A stretch of DNA of 64,000 nt from Molossus alvarezi (taxonomy: Eukaryota; Chordata; Mammalia; Chiroptera; Molossidae): NCBI GenBank assembly GCA_037176705.1, contig CM073893.1:30913182-30977181 (forward strand), given 5' to 3'. Both the position numbers and the translations under genes were made by a program. The notes beneath the pieces are model-generated. The model saw only the letters and a list, made by a program, of their open reading frames with translations, did not search any database and was not told the origin of the DNA. This document shows positions 34,175 to 44,561 of this stretch, piece by piece. Every line of letters starts with the position of its first letter. Position 1 is the first letter of the stretch.

Positions 34175-34539
34175 CCAAAACATATAGACTACGAACTTTG
34201 ACTAATATCCAAAAATGTAATATAAAACTATTAGCATTCCCCATTATTAAATTCTGTTCTTACCTATTCATGGTTTTATTTACAATGGCTCAGAATTTTT
34301 CAGAAGCAAGTACCAGACATTTTTTTCAATACTCATTAAGTCTAAAATGCAAATCCACTATCAAACTTGTAACTAAATAATGCAACACATGACATTTAAT
34401 TTGTAAAGTTACACTTTAGCTTGAAAGTGACTACAAAAGAAGTGAATGAACTAAGGTTGATTATACTCTCAAGCTATGGTTCTTTAGAACTTTAATAATT
34501 GGAAAAAAAAATTAAACTGGTTGGGTAGTTCAAGAAGCA

Positions 34540-34705
34540 GACTCACATTGGGGATTATTGCACAGGCTGTTGGGGCATGTCCTCAGGATAAATAACTGCA
34601 GAAAGGGGCCGAAGCAGTATTGTTCAGAACGAGAAGTCCTGAGAGCCAACCCAGGGCCATTTCTGCAGAGGATGACCCATCCGGGTTATATGTTTGGGGC
34701 CAGAA
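34540..34705 (-). repeat. Probable 3' remnant of the ERVL provirus
   Basis: Moderately GC-richer DNA that continues, across the SINE pair, into the minus-strand ERVL-like sequence at 35249. No LTR was recognised. Assigned by continuity only. Confidence 0.35.
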
Positions 34706-34717
34706 TAGCCAGGCCTT

Positions 34718-34720
<3 letters not shown>

Positions 34721-34760
<40 letters not shown>

Positions 34761-34762
34761 TT
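34721..34762. repeat. (TTTA)n microsatellite in a SINE tail
   Basis: About ten TTTA units, the complement of an expanded A-rich SINE tail. Confidence 0.9.
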
Positions 34763-35006
34763 TTTTCTATTTTTTATCCTCACCTGAGGACATTTTTCCA
34801 TTTTTTGTTCAGATAGAGTGGGAGGGAGGGAGAGAGAGAGAGAAACATCAACATTCAAGGGACACATCGAATGGCTGCCACCGACACAACCCAACCAGGG
34901 CCAGGGACCAACTGCAACCAAGGCACATGCCCTTAGCAGGAACCGAACCCAGGTCTCTCTGGACCGCAGGCCAACGCTCCAACCGCTGAGCCAAACCGGC
35001 CAGGGC
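34763..35006 (-). repeat. Ves SINE nested in another SINE's tail, reverse
   Basis: Plus strand: 'tcctcacctgaggacatttt', GA tract, 'gaaccgaacccaggtctctc', 'gccaaaccggccagggc'. It lies between the (TTTA)n tract and the older SINE at 35027, inside the single TSD pair at 34706/35235. Confidence 0.93.
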
Positions 35007-35026
35007 ATATTTATGTATTTTAAACA

Positions 35027-35234
35027 TTTCTTTTTTTCTTTATTAATTTTAGAAAGAAGGGAAGGGAGAGGAAGGTAGAAACAGCGATGAGAGAGAACAT
35101 CAATTGGCTGCCTCCTGCACGCCCCCCACTGGGGATTTGGCCCACAACCTGGGCATATGCCCTGACCAGGAATTGAACTAGGGACCTGCTGGTGCATGGA
35201 TCGATGCTCAAACACTGAGCCACACTGGCCAGGC
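35027..35234 (-). repeat. Ves SINE ('accaagaggtc' subtype), reverse
   Basis: Plus strand: 'tttctttattaattttagaa', 'gctgcctcctgcacgccccc', 'gccacactggccaggc'. The TSD tagccaggccttta at 34706-34720 and 35235-35248 encloses this SINE together with the nested Ves. It inserted into the ERVL remnant. Confidence 0.92.
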
Positions 35235-35248
35235 TAGCCAGGCCTTTA

Positions 35249-37180
35249 TACTGTTCCTATATGTCATTCGATATGGGCTGTGTGAGAAGAGTATGACAAG
35301 GGAGACCCAGATCTCTACAGCAGAGACAATCCCTGCGCGGCTGAGAGTTGAAGGCTGTCTTTCAATAACACTCCCAGCAGCACTGCCACCCTTTATTTTG
35401 ATAGGAATGTAGGGTACATCTCCGTGTCCACCGCAATACATCCCTTGTGCTGCTTGGACCCATTTCATAGACATTTTGGTAGCAGTTTTCCAGGTTTCTA
35501 ATGGGAGTGTGTTTATGGGGAATCTAAAAAATAGAAGACTGGTAAGACAAATCACAGCCCACAATGTCTTGGTGTTGCAACAGGTATTTGTCTAATTTTT
35601 CTCTAATGTGTTTTTCAATGTTGCTTCCCCTCAGCTTATAGCATTTGCTGCGCCAGTTTGTATTCTCTGATTGCGGGACACAGACTCTCATACCAAAGTG
35701 GGGGTCACCATGACCTTCTCGGGCCGAAGTTAATTTATTTTTCCATTTTCCATCAGAACTGGACTAGAGTACACCAAGAGGCATTTAAGTGGGTTATCTG
35801 TGTACCAAATTATATTCCTTCCTGACTACACTGTACAACAGCAATTCCTCCTCCTGATAATCAGGGTCAATTACCCCCGACAAACTGATGACTCCCTCTC
35901 TTGCTTACTGATCCTTTGCCTGAAGTGTGAAGTGGGGAGGTGTGCAGCTACCAGGTGTCAAAGTGGTCACAGGACAATTAGCCACACTGAATGTGACAAC
36001 CAAGCCTTTATTCACTCGCCACAGTGGTGTAAGCAAGAGGCAAGATAGGCACTGACTTCCCAGTGTTCCATTTTTATCCCATGGAAGAGCCCCCAGTGAG
36101 AATCGGGTAAATCGGTGCAGATGTCTCACTGCCAAGCAGCTCTGAACACAATGTGCCTGCCATTTTTGTAACCAGGGTTCTGGAAGAGTAGAGGAGGCAG
36201 GGGTAGGAGTGCAAATGTCCTGAATCAGAGAGAAGTGTTTTATTCAAGATTTCCTGCTAAGGAGGGGAAGGAAAAATGTCTTAGCTAAGGCCTTCTGATT
36301 AGGAGGCCTCTGAACCGCACCTGGGCTAAGAATATAGATTCTTATGGGGGCCTGGTATCAGGCCTATGTTCTTGAGAGTAACTCCCTCCAGAAAACTGTA
36401 AGGCATGGCTGTGCACTAAGGTTAGTGTGGGCAGGGCTTTCTCCTGAGGCCTGCCAAGCGAAGCCTTTGTAATTGCCTCTGGGCAGGTCTGAAAGCTCAC
36501 ACAGGATTTGCATCCGAAGCCACTTTCATCACCAAACAGCACCAGTCTCAGAGTTGCACAGAACTCCTGCTGTTTCCCTTGGTTGAACCATTTTCCCCAC
36601 TGGGACCTAGAGTTTCTACTCTTGCAGAACTCAGATTTGCAGGGATAAGAAGCAAATGTTCCTTAAGGGACCACTGGCAATTATGGTAGCTCAGCCGCTC
36701 CTTATTTCATGTGGATGTCAGATCCATGAATTTCTTCTGTTCAGTACATGGCACCGTACGATCCTCTATGCCTCAAGGGGTGCACTGCATCCTGGAGGAT
36801 AGTGCCTGATCCTCTGAAAGTATCACATTGAGATGCCAGCTCAGCTTTTCCATCTGTAGACCATCCCTCTCTTCCAACCATCCAACAGCTTCTAGGTCAT
36901 GTGATATGACCAGTTGATCCCACAATCACAGCTCATTCCTACACATCATCTTTTTTTATAAAATGGGTACAATTATCAAGTGATATTTTCTGGAATCACT
37001 TGCCATTGGATCAAACACTCTGTAAGCTGTCTAACAGTCACGCTGGTTGAATGCCTGCAGGCATACCCAGCATGTCTCTATTTCTGTCTGAATGAATCAC
37101 AGGCCCTGTCAGAGTGGAACAGGACTGATATTGTCACCTTGTCAAAGTAGCTTGTTTGTCTCCTCAAGAGTTTGTGCACG
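35249..37180 (-). pseudogene. ERVL (class III) provirus: integrase and downstream part, dead
   Basis: Minus-strand internal sequence of an old ERVL-type endogenous retrovirus. Near 36850-36950 the translation resembles the integrase core ('GINWSYHMT', then 'GWKRGMVYR') with stops between. Toward 35249 lies downstream sequence with frames such as 35208-35564 (minus), which I cannot assign. The element continues on the other side of the HAL1-like insertion at 40669. Many stops and frameshifts are present; no functional product. The integrase assignment rests on order and faint motifs. Confidence 0.6.
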
Positions 37181-37190
37181 AATGAGTTCT

Positions 37191-39022
37191 GAAGATGGCG
37201 GTGTAGGTAAACAAAGTATCGCGTCCTCCCACAACCACATCAAAATTACAACTAAACTACAATACAACCATCATTCAGAACCACCTGCATTCAAGCTGAA
37301 TGGAAGTCCTACAACTACGGAATTCAAGAAGTCGCCACATCGAGACTTAGGAGAGACAGAGGCATGGACAGGCTGGTCCCACATCCACATGTGTCGGGTA
37401 AAAATCAGGAGGACACCTCGGCTGGGAAGGTCCTCCCTGAGGAGTGAGGGGTCCGCATCCCACACCAGGCCCCCAGTGCCAGGAAGAGAAGTTCCCATAA
37501 CTTCTGACTGTAAAACCAGCTGAACTGAGGCTGAGGGAGGCTGCAGCTGCAGAAGCCCCAGCAGTTCCTCTTAAAGGGCCCACACACAGGCTTACTCAGA
37601 CCTGCTCCCTCTGAGCTCCAAGGAGAGGCAGCTTGAGGGGCACCAGAGAACAGGGGAGAACTGAGCTGTTTGGCCTCCGGACGAGGGCTGGAGGGGCAGC
37701 TTTCTACTGGTCAGACATGCTGGTGGAGGCTGTTTTTCCTTTGGTGAGCCCTTCCCCCACAAGGCAGGGAGACAGTCACCATATCTGGGACTCCAGCAAC
37801 CTGGTTCACACTGTTGGCCTCGCCCTGGTGATTCCCTGAGGCCCCACCCCACCCAACTTTCGGTCCCACCCAAGCTGTTTCCAAAGGCTTTACCATTGGA
37901 TTGGCCTGTCTTGGATCCTGCTTCAGAGTTTCCTAAAATCTGTCAAACAAGCAGCATCTGATACCTGAGCCCACCAGTGCACCATTGGGCCAGTGGACAC
38001 CCTGTGTCAACACAGACCAGTTCACAGTAGTGGAGCTGTCAAGGTGCCGGTTGCAGAAAACACAAATAGCTGGGAGGCCAACACCATCCCCCACAGTAGC
38101 AGCTGGATCAGAGTCAAGATATACCCCCAGCAACAGAGGCTGGAAAGCAGACATCCATCCCCAGGCAACAGAAGCACAGACCAGCAGCAGAGAACTATCC
38201 CCCCAAAAAAAAACTACAGCAAAGGCTGAGCAGGAGCTGAGCCCCATTGGGCAGCAGAACTCCCCAGCCACCAGTGGTGGGACTGGGGGCTGCATAGGGC
38301 CTTGTGTGACCCAGCAGCCCACAAGAGCAGTATGGAGCCAAGGCTCCAGAGAAACCAGTCTCAGCGAGCCCCAGGCCTGGCACTAGAAGCAGCCAGTCCT
38401 TGATTCACAACTTGGTTTTTCCTGGATACCTCCAAGCCCAGCACAAGAAGTAGCCATCTGCATATCACTTTGTAGCTTATGCCTGATAGCCCTGGATAGA
38501 ACACCAGGCAGTGGCTGACCTTGCCCCATAGCCAGCACACCCAGTGGACAGCTTCAGACCACATCGAAACACCACCACCCAACCACCTCCACAAGTGACA
38601 CACTCAATGAGTGGACTCAGTGGGTGGCAGAGCCCTGCTGAAGTCAGTCTTGCTCTGCCCGTACACAGAGCTGATCCCCCAAGGTAGTGGCTCGTGGGCA
38701 TAGCTAGTCCTTGCAGCTGACCAGCCTGAGTAAACCCCTCCCATTGATGTGCCAACAACAATCAAGACTCAATTACAAGGGAAGGGTGTACAGTCCACAC
38801 TAGGGGTGCACTGCAAGGGCCCAGGTGGGATGATCAGGGAGACTGTGCCACTAGATCCTACAGGGTACCTACAACAGTAGGCCACCCTACGAAGCCTAGG
38901 AGGCATAGCAACTATGCCTAATACATAGAAACAATCACAGGGAAGCAGTCAAAAAATGGAGGCAAAGAAACATGTCCCAAATGAAATAAAAGAACAAAAC
39001 TCCAGGAAAAGAACTAAACAAA
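37191..39022 (+). promoter_or_regulatory. L1-type 5'UTR of the HAL1-like element
   Basis: A GC-richer leader unlike the surrounding AT-rich DNA; in L1s this region holds the internal promoter, and 'aagatggcgg' near its start is a YY1-type site. Open frames within it on both strands (for example 37092-37523, 37985-38386, 38477-38761) disagree with one another and are chance frames in GC-rich sequence. Promoter activity is inferred from the family, not seen. Confidence 0.6.
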
Positions 39023-39900
39023 ATGGAGATAAGCAATCTAACAGATGCAGAGTTCAGAACACAGGTTATAAGGCCACTCAGGGAACTTGGTGAGACATAC
39101 AAGGGACTTAGTGAGACCTTCAAGGAACTTAAGGAGACCTCTGAGGAACTTAGTGAGAACATCAAAAACATAAAAAAGAGTCAGTCAGAAATTAAGGATG
39201 CACTAACTGAAATAAAGAATAATTTACAGAGAATCAATAGTAAAGTAGGTAAAGCCAAGAAGCAAACCATCTATTTGGAATATAAGGAAGCAGAAAACTC
39301 CTAACTAAAACAGCAAAAAGAAAAAAGAATCCAAAAAAATGAGGATAGTTTAAAGAGCATCTGGGACAACTTCAAGCGTGCCAACATTCACATCATAGGG
39401 GTGCCTGAAGAAGAGCGAGAGCAGGAAATTAAAAAAAAACTATTTGAAACAATAATGACAGAAAACTTTCCTAACTTGGTGAAGGAAACAAACATACAAG
39501 TTCAGGAAGCACAGAGAGTCCCAAACAAGTTGAACCCAAAGAGGTCCACACCAAGACACATCATCATCAATATGCCACAGGTTCAAGACAAAGAGAGAAT
39601 CTTAAAAGCAGCAAGAGAAAGGCAGCTAGTTACCTACAAGGGAGTTCCCATAAGGCTGTCAGCTGATTTCTCAAAAGAAACTGCAGGCCAGAAGGGAGTG
39701 GCAAGAAATATTCAGAGTGATGAAAAGCAATGACCTACAACCAAGATTACTCTATCCTGACAAGCTATCATTTAGAATTGAAGGCCATATAGAGTTTCCC
39801 AGACAAGAAAAAGCTAAAGGAATTCATCACCACCAAACCAGTATTATATGAAATGTTGAAGGGTCTTCTTAAAGGTGAAGAACAAAAGTATGAAAAATAA
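39023..39900 (+). pseudogene. L1 ORF1 (RNA-binding ORF1p), broken
   Basis: ORF1p is the trimeric RNA chaperone of L1 particles. The N-terminal part (39023-39304) has a coiled coil with repeats like 'LGETYKGLSETFKELKETSE'. An in-frame TAA at 39302 stops it, but the same frame resumes after it with the RRM region ('IIGVPEEEREQEIKKKLFE', 'PNKLNPKRSTPRHIII', 'DKERILKAARERQLVTYKG') and the C-terminal domain ('IRLSADFSKET'). Frameshifts near 39680 and 39795 break the C-terminal part, which can still be followed ('LQPRLLYPDKLSF') to a TAA at 39898. About 290 codons, close to usual ORF1 length. Not functional as it stands. Confidence 0.85.
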
Positions 39901-40280
39901 AATGGCAATTAATACATATCTATCAGCAATTGAATCCACAAACAAAATGAGCAAGCAGAACAGAAATAAACTCACAGATACAGAGAACTTTTTGTTGCAT
40001 GCCAGATGGGTGGGGGCTGGGAGGGTAGGTGAAAAAGATGAAGGAATTAAGAAGTACAAATTGGTTGTTAGACTGATGAACCTCAAAGGGAAAGGGGGAG
40101 GGATGGTGGCATGAGATAAACGAAAGAACTTCTCTGCATATATCCACAACCAACGGACACCGACAATAGTACAGGGAAGGCAGGAGGGGGCGGGAATGGG
40201 AAAGAGGGGGTCAATGGGAAAAAAAGGGAGAAACATCTGTAATACATTCAACAATAAAGATGAGTTTAAAAAAAAAAAAG
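39901..40280 (+). repeat. L1-type 3'UTR and poly(A) of the HAL1-like element
   Basis: Follows directly on the ORF1 stop. 'atgcatg'-region text, G-rich polypurine blocks (40085-40103, 40173-40217), 'gagaaacatctgtaatacat' and 'aataaag' with a 12-A tract at 40269-40280. Minus-strand frames here are shadows. Confidence 0.8.
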
Positions 40281-40282
40281 GC

Positions 40283-40658
40283 ATGAGATAGTGATAAATG
40301 TTTCCATATGGATGAACCTTGAAAATATTATACTAAGTGAAGGAAGACAGACACAAAAATCACATATTATATGATATTGTTTTTATGGAATGTCCAGAAT
40401 AGACAAATTTATGGAGACAGAAAGTAAATTAGTAGTTACTAGAGAATGGGGAGAGTGTTAATAAGGGACAGGGGAGAGTGGAGAATGGAGAATGACTGCT
40501 AATGAATATAGAGTTTTTTTGGGGGTTGATGAAAGTATTCTGGAATTAGTGGTGATGGTGGCACAACTTTGTATATGTAAAAACCACTGAATTTTACTTT
40601 ATTATGGTGAACTTTATGGTATGTTATATCTCAATAAAAATATAATAAACATTTAAAA
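40283..40658 (+). repeat. Old L1 3' end (L1M type), plus strand
   Basis: 'atggatgaaccttgaaaata', 'gaatgtccagaatagacaaa', 'gaatgactgctaatgaatat', 'ggttgatgaaagtattctgg', 'tggtgatggtggcacaactt', 'tatatctcaataaaaatata'. This is the 3'UTR of an old L1M subfamily, immediately 3' of the HAL1-like poly(A). TSD-like copies aatgagttctg (37181) and aatgagtctg (40659) flank both elements together. Confidence 0.8.
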
Positions 40659-40668
40659 AATGAGTCTG

Positions 40669-43185
40669 TGCCACATTGGAAACTCATCATTCTTATTGCT
40701 CATAGCCTGGGCACTCAGCAGTGGCAATAGCTAGACCAGCTTTGTTAAGTTTCTTCAGTGGGAGCCCATGGTGTCAGGCCATTGAAACAGCATCTCTACC
40801 ACCATGGCCATTTCATTCATATGTTCGCTGTACCAAGTGCCTGATGTTTGTCTAGCTGTCAGCAATAGGTGAAAAACTTGTTTTGTCAAATTGTTTATTT
40901 ACTGTGCTTTCTATGGTGGATGCTCCCTGGAAACCATGAACATGATACAAAGTACTTTATACTTTCTCTCCACTCTCATATGTCCATTTGCATATTTCTA
41001 TCCAAGACTTGTTTGTCCGTAGTACTCCAGTCTTTCTCCAGGTCCCTGAGTTACAGTAGGTCTGGCTATTAGCAATAGCCACCAATCACTATATATTCTA
41101 ATCTCTAACCACTTCTCAACAAAGTGGAGAGCCAGGTGAATTGTCTGACAATCTGCCCATTTGGGAGAATATGCTTTGCAAAGATTGCAGAGTTACCCGT
41201 GAGTGAGACTCTAGTATAATTGCTATAAATTTTTGGCTTGCATCCACATTTTGAGCTGACCTGTCCAGGAACCAAGCTCAGACTTTTTCCTACTTTACCA
41301 GCTCTGGAATGCATAAAATTCTTCATAGTGTCACAGGTGTGAGTGGAGGAAAGAGCAATGACGCAGAAGATGTCTATGGACAGGTTCTCAGCTATCCATT
41401 CACGAAGCTTGATTATATCCTCTTCATGCTCATACTTAATTCTATCTGCATCACTTCTCACTGACACTGGATTGTTGCTAATCTTGACCAACTATTGGGC
41501 TTAGTGCATCTTCAAGAACCCCACTTCTTATAGGTAGTTCCAGACACATATCATCTGTTTCATGGCCAGGTATTTCATCTCTTCCTGGGTTCACCAAAGT
41601 TGTTTTCTATGAATTTATAATCTCTGTTGTAGGTGGAATGTCCTTAATTTAGAACCCCAGGAGATGACTTACAGACACTTGCCGCAACCTTCACTAATAT
41701 ACCTAATAACATAGAAACTGCCAGCTTGTCTTGTCTAAGTTGCAGGGTTGCTTGCAAAGTGATGCAAGATGCTTTTACTTTGGATGGGATATTCTGGAAA
41801 ACCTTTGGCCAGTGAACCCTATATGTTTTTATTGAGGTAGTGAGTTTCTGAGACTTTATAGAGTTTATCTCACACCCTTAAAATACATGTGACTTCCCAA
41901 GGCCTTCAAATTGTGAGCCACTTCTTGTTCATTCAACACCTTTAACAAGATGTCATCTATTCAGTGTATCACATGGGTGTCCTCCCAGATATCCAGATGG
42001 TCTAAATCTTTTGGGACTGCTATTAATGGACTCAAGAGTAAACTCAGAAATAAAGAACATTGTAAATATATACTACTGTCAACTATAAATGAGTGCAAAC
42101 TCTTTCTAAACCTCTTATCAATGTGGATAGAAAAGAGCACATTTGCTAAATCAATGACTGCTTCATGTACTGATGTCATGTTACTCAGCTCCAGCACACT
42201 TACCAAGTCTGGTAATTGCAATTGCATTGGGAGCTACTGCTGGTCGGGTTTGTGAGAGTGCACTTTCATCTTCCAGGATCTATCAAGTTTAGCAAGGGAA
42301 CTACTGATGAATTAAATGGAGATGTAAAAGGGACCAAGACTCTAAATCCTTAAACATGGTACTAATTTTTGTCATCCTCTCCAAGGATGGGATATTTTGT
42401 TAATAAACTATCTCATTCATGATGGAGGATGCAGTTTCAGGGGCTTCTATTTGTTCGACCCCACTATATATTTCTTACCTCATAGGCCAAGCACCCAGTG
42501 TGGGGGTTGCACTAACAACCAAATATGTCTATCCTAACTTTACATTAGGAGATTTGGGTGGGTCTATAGACTTATAATAAGCTACATATTATTACCCAGT
42601 GTTCTATTTATTAACTGGCCCCCATATTTCTTACTCAAGAAAAGGAGACATAAGATACTGTAGGTCTCTGAATACCAATGTCCAATAGTCCTCAAAATGT
42701 GTGGATATTCTTTTTCCATTATAAATCTACTTGAGTAAATGACTGAGAAAAGACTGAATGAATCATTACCTTGTACATTTGCAATGGTACTACAAAATCA
42801 TTTTGCCAAAAGACCTACATTCTCTTTCAACAAGTGAGTCTTAATCAAAACTTTCTCAGATCCAGAAACTAGAAAAGAGATTTTAACTTTTTTTTAATAG
42901 GAAAACTTCCCTTAGCCTCCAGGTCATCCATTTTTAAAATTTCTCCTGAGGGTACAGTTGAGTAAACCATTCTTGGGTGCTTACTTATTTTGGCCATCAC
43001 TGTAAGAGTTATTCCAGTAAAGTTCACATCATCTCCTGAAATTTTTGCCAGGATCTTAAATCCTGCATCTTGAACAAATACTACTAAATCAATAAACTCT
43101 CATTTATCTAGTCTGATGTTCCAGCACCCCAGAATTTAAGTTCATTCATCATGTCACAACCTGTATTAAAAATACTAGAAACTTG
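40669..43185 (-). pseudogene. ERVL (class III) provirus: RT and flanking pol, dead
   Basis: Minus-strand pol remnant. At 41961-42227 the translation includes 'AVIDLANVLFSI', matching the RT block with the first catalytic Asp, and leads up to the active-site motif, where the Tyr codon is replaced by a stop (TGA complement at 41961-41963) before IDD. Upstream pol-like sequence continues to about 43185. Downstream, 41105-41491 has a long minus frame in the expected RNase H/integrase zone, of uncertain identity. The remainder of integrase lies beyond the HAL1-like insertion. No LTRs recognised. Dead copy. Confidence 0.7.
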
Positions 43186-43991
43186 TGAAAACTGAAAACT
43201 ATTTATAACTTGAAAATGTTTTAACTGAAATGACTCTACTAAATTTTATTAATGCTCTGTAAGTTCTTTAGTCTTATATTTATATATCCTAAAATATTGC
43301 TATTTTAAGTACTGAGAAAAGGAATAATACATTTATATCTTCTTTATATTAGAGGCAAGTTAGAGCTTAACATTGTCCTTTTTTTCTTCTTATGGATGTG
43401 TTTTAAGTTCATGCACATTCCAATAGCTGCTCTGCACTAGAGTATAATTTTACCTGAACATTAGTAATAGTGACTGTACCTTAAATTGATCAAGAAAGAA
43501 ACTAGAGATAAATGTTATTTTATAAAATAGCCCAGTTATCTCTCTACCATTTTATAGCCCCAAAAGAACCTTTTGGTATGGATGAGACATTACAGTGGTC
43601 TGTTCTGCATAACTGTATAATGCTAAGTGTATAGAAATTCACCTGGAGTGCTAGAAGAACCTCGGAGCTGCTGGCAATAATTCTCCATAGTACATCTTGC
43701 GACAGTAGTTGTCCTAGACTACTTGTTCAAGGATATTTGTATAGCAAACTGTCTTGGAAGATGAAGACAGTGTTTTCCTCATGGCCAGAGGGCAGATCTG
43801 GTTGCTGTTCAGGATTATAAAAGTAATATATATCCTTCTGAAGAAAAAGTTTAGGCAGGTTTGATAGAAATCGCTTATATGAGATTAGGATTTCCTAATC
43901 TGGGGTTTTCATCAGCTGTGACACAAACCCACTGTGTGTTTAGCATCCACCTAAGTCTGCTTCTGTATTACTCCCATAGGACATTGGCAGT
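43186..43991. other. Unclassified AT-rich DNA
   Basis: It may be further upstream ERVL sequence, but I see no motif to prove it. Confidence 0.35.
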
Positions 43992-44020
43992 GTTTTGTTT
44001 TGTTTTGTTTTGTTTTGTTT
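43992..44020. repeat. (TTTTG)n microsatellite
   Basis: Five to six TTTTG units at the edge of the MLT1 LTR. Confidence 0.9.
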
Positions 44021-44561
44021 GCATCACATAACAAATTACCACAATCATTGGGGCTTAAAACAACATGTAGCTATTATCTAACACTTTCCCTGGGTCCTCT
44101 GTTCAGGTGTCAGCCAGGGTGTCTTGTCATTTGAAGACCTAAGAAGGAAGAATCGGCTTCCAAATTCCTTCAGGTTACTGGCAATTACTTATGGTTGTAT
44201 GACTGAGGACACTAGGTTTTACTTGCTGTTGACCAGAGGCTGTTCACAAGTCCTTGACAAGGTTTTCCCAACATGATGATTGACTTCATCTAGCCCATAA
44301 ATTGGGTTAGTCTCCTGCTCGTTCTGCTAAGACAGGCTTACTTTGTATAATGTAATCATATGTGTGACATGCTACAGACTTTGCTGTATTTGTCACCTAA
44401 CTATAAGAAGATCATCCTATCATGTTTACTATATTCTTCTGGTTAAAAGCAAGTCATAGATTCCTCCCACTCTCAAGGGGAAGGGATTAAACAAAAGCAT
44501 GAACATCAGGAGATGAAAATCATGGTAGGCGAAAGGCTCACCTTAGGTTCTGTCTATTACA
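44021..44561 (-). repeat. MLT1-type LTR (ERVL-MaLR), minus strand
   Basis: Antisense LTR in order: 'cataacaaattaccacaatc', 'ggggcttaaaacaacatgta', 'gtcagccagggtgtcttgtc', 'ttggttaaaagcaagtcata' type text near 44438-44462, 'ctctcaaggggaagggatta', 'ccttaggttctgtctattac'. It runs from the 3' to the 5' end of an MLT1C/D-like LTR, ending at 'ctattaca'. Confidence 0.78.

Larger units (their letters stand above)
37191..40275 (+). mobile_element. HAL1-like 'half-L1': 5'UTR + ORF1 + 3'UTR, no ORF2
   Basis: Begins with 'gaagatggcggtgtagg', the usual start of an L1 5'UTR, and carries about 1.8 kb of leader. An L1 ORF1 relic follows (39023-39900). It then passes straight into an L1-type 3'UTR: 'agaacttctctgcatatatc', G-rich tract 40173-40217, and 'gagaaacatctgtaatacat' with poly(A) to 40280. 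No ORF2 sequence is present between ORF1 and the 3'UTR. This is the architecture of HAL1 elements, which depend on L1 for reverse transcription. Its 3'UTR aligns by eye to the autonomous bat L1s in this window (e.g. 6112-6250). It interrupts the ERVL integrase. Confidence 0.8.

Noticed and set aside
33722..34183. 153-codon minus-strand frame
   Set aside because: It is the antisense of an MLT1A/B LTR; its open state is accidental.
35208..35564. 118-codon minus frame thought to be a host exon
   Set aside because: Most of it lies in the ERVL remnant and its end runs into a SINE head; no splice sites or conserved domain.
37092..38761. Several frames of 60-143 codons on both strands, suggesting a gene
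   Set aside because: This is the GC-richer 5'UTR of the half-L1. The frames overlap in conflicting directions and have no domains.
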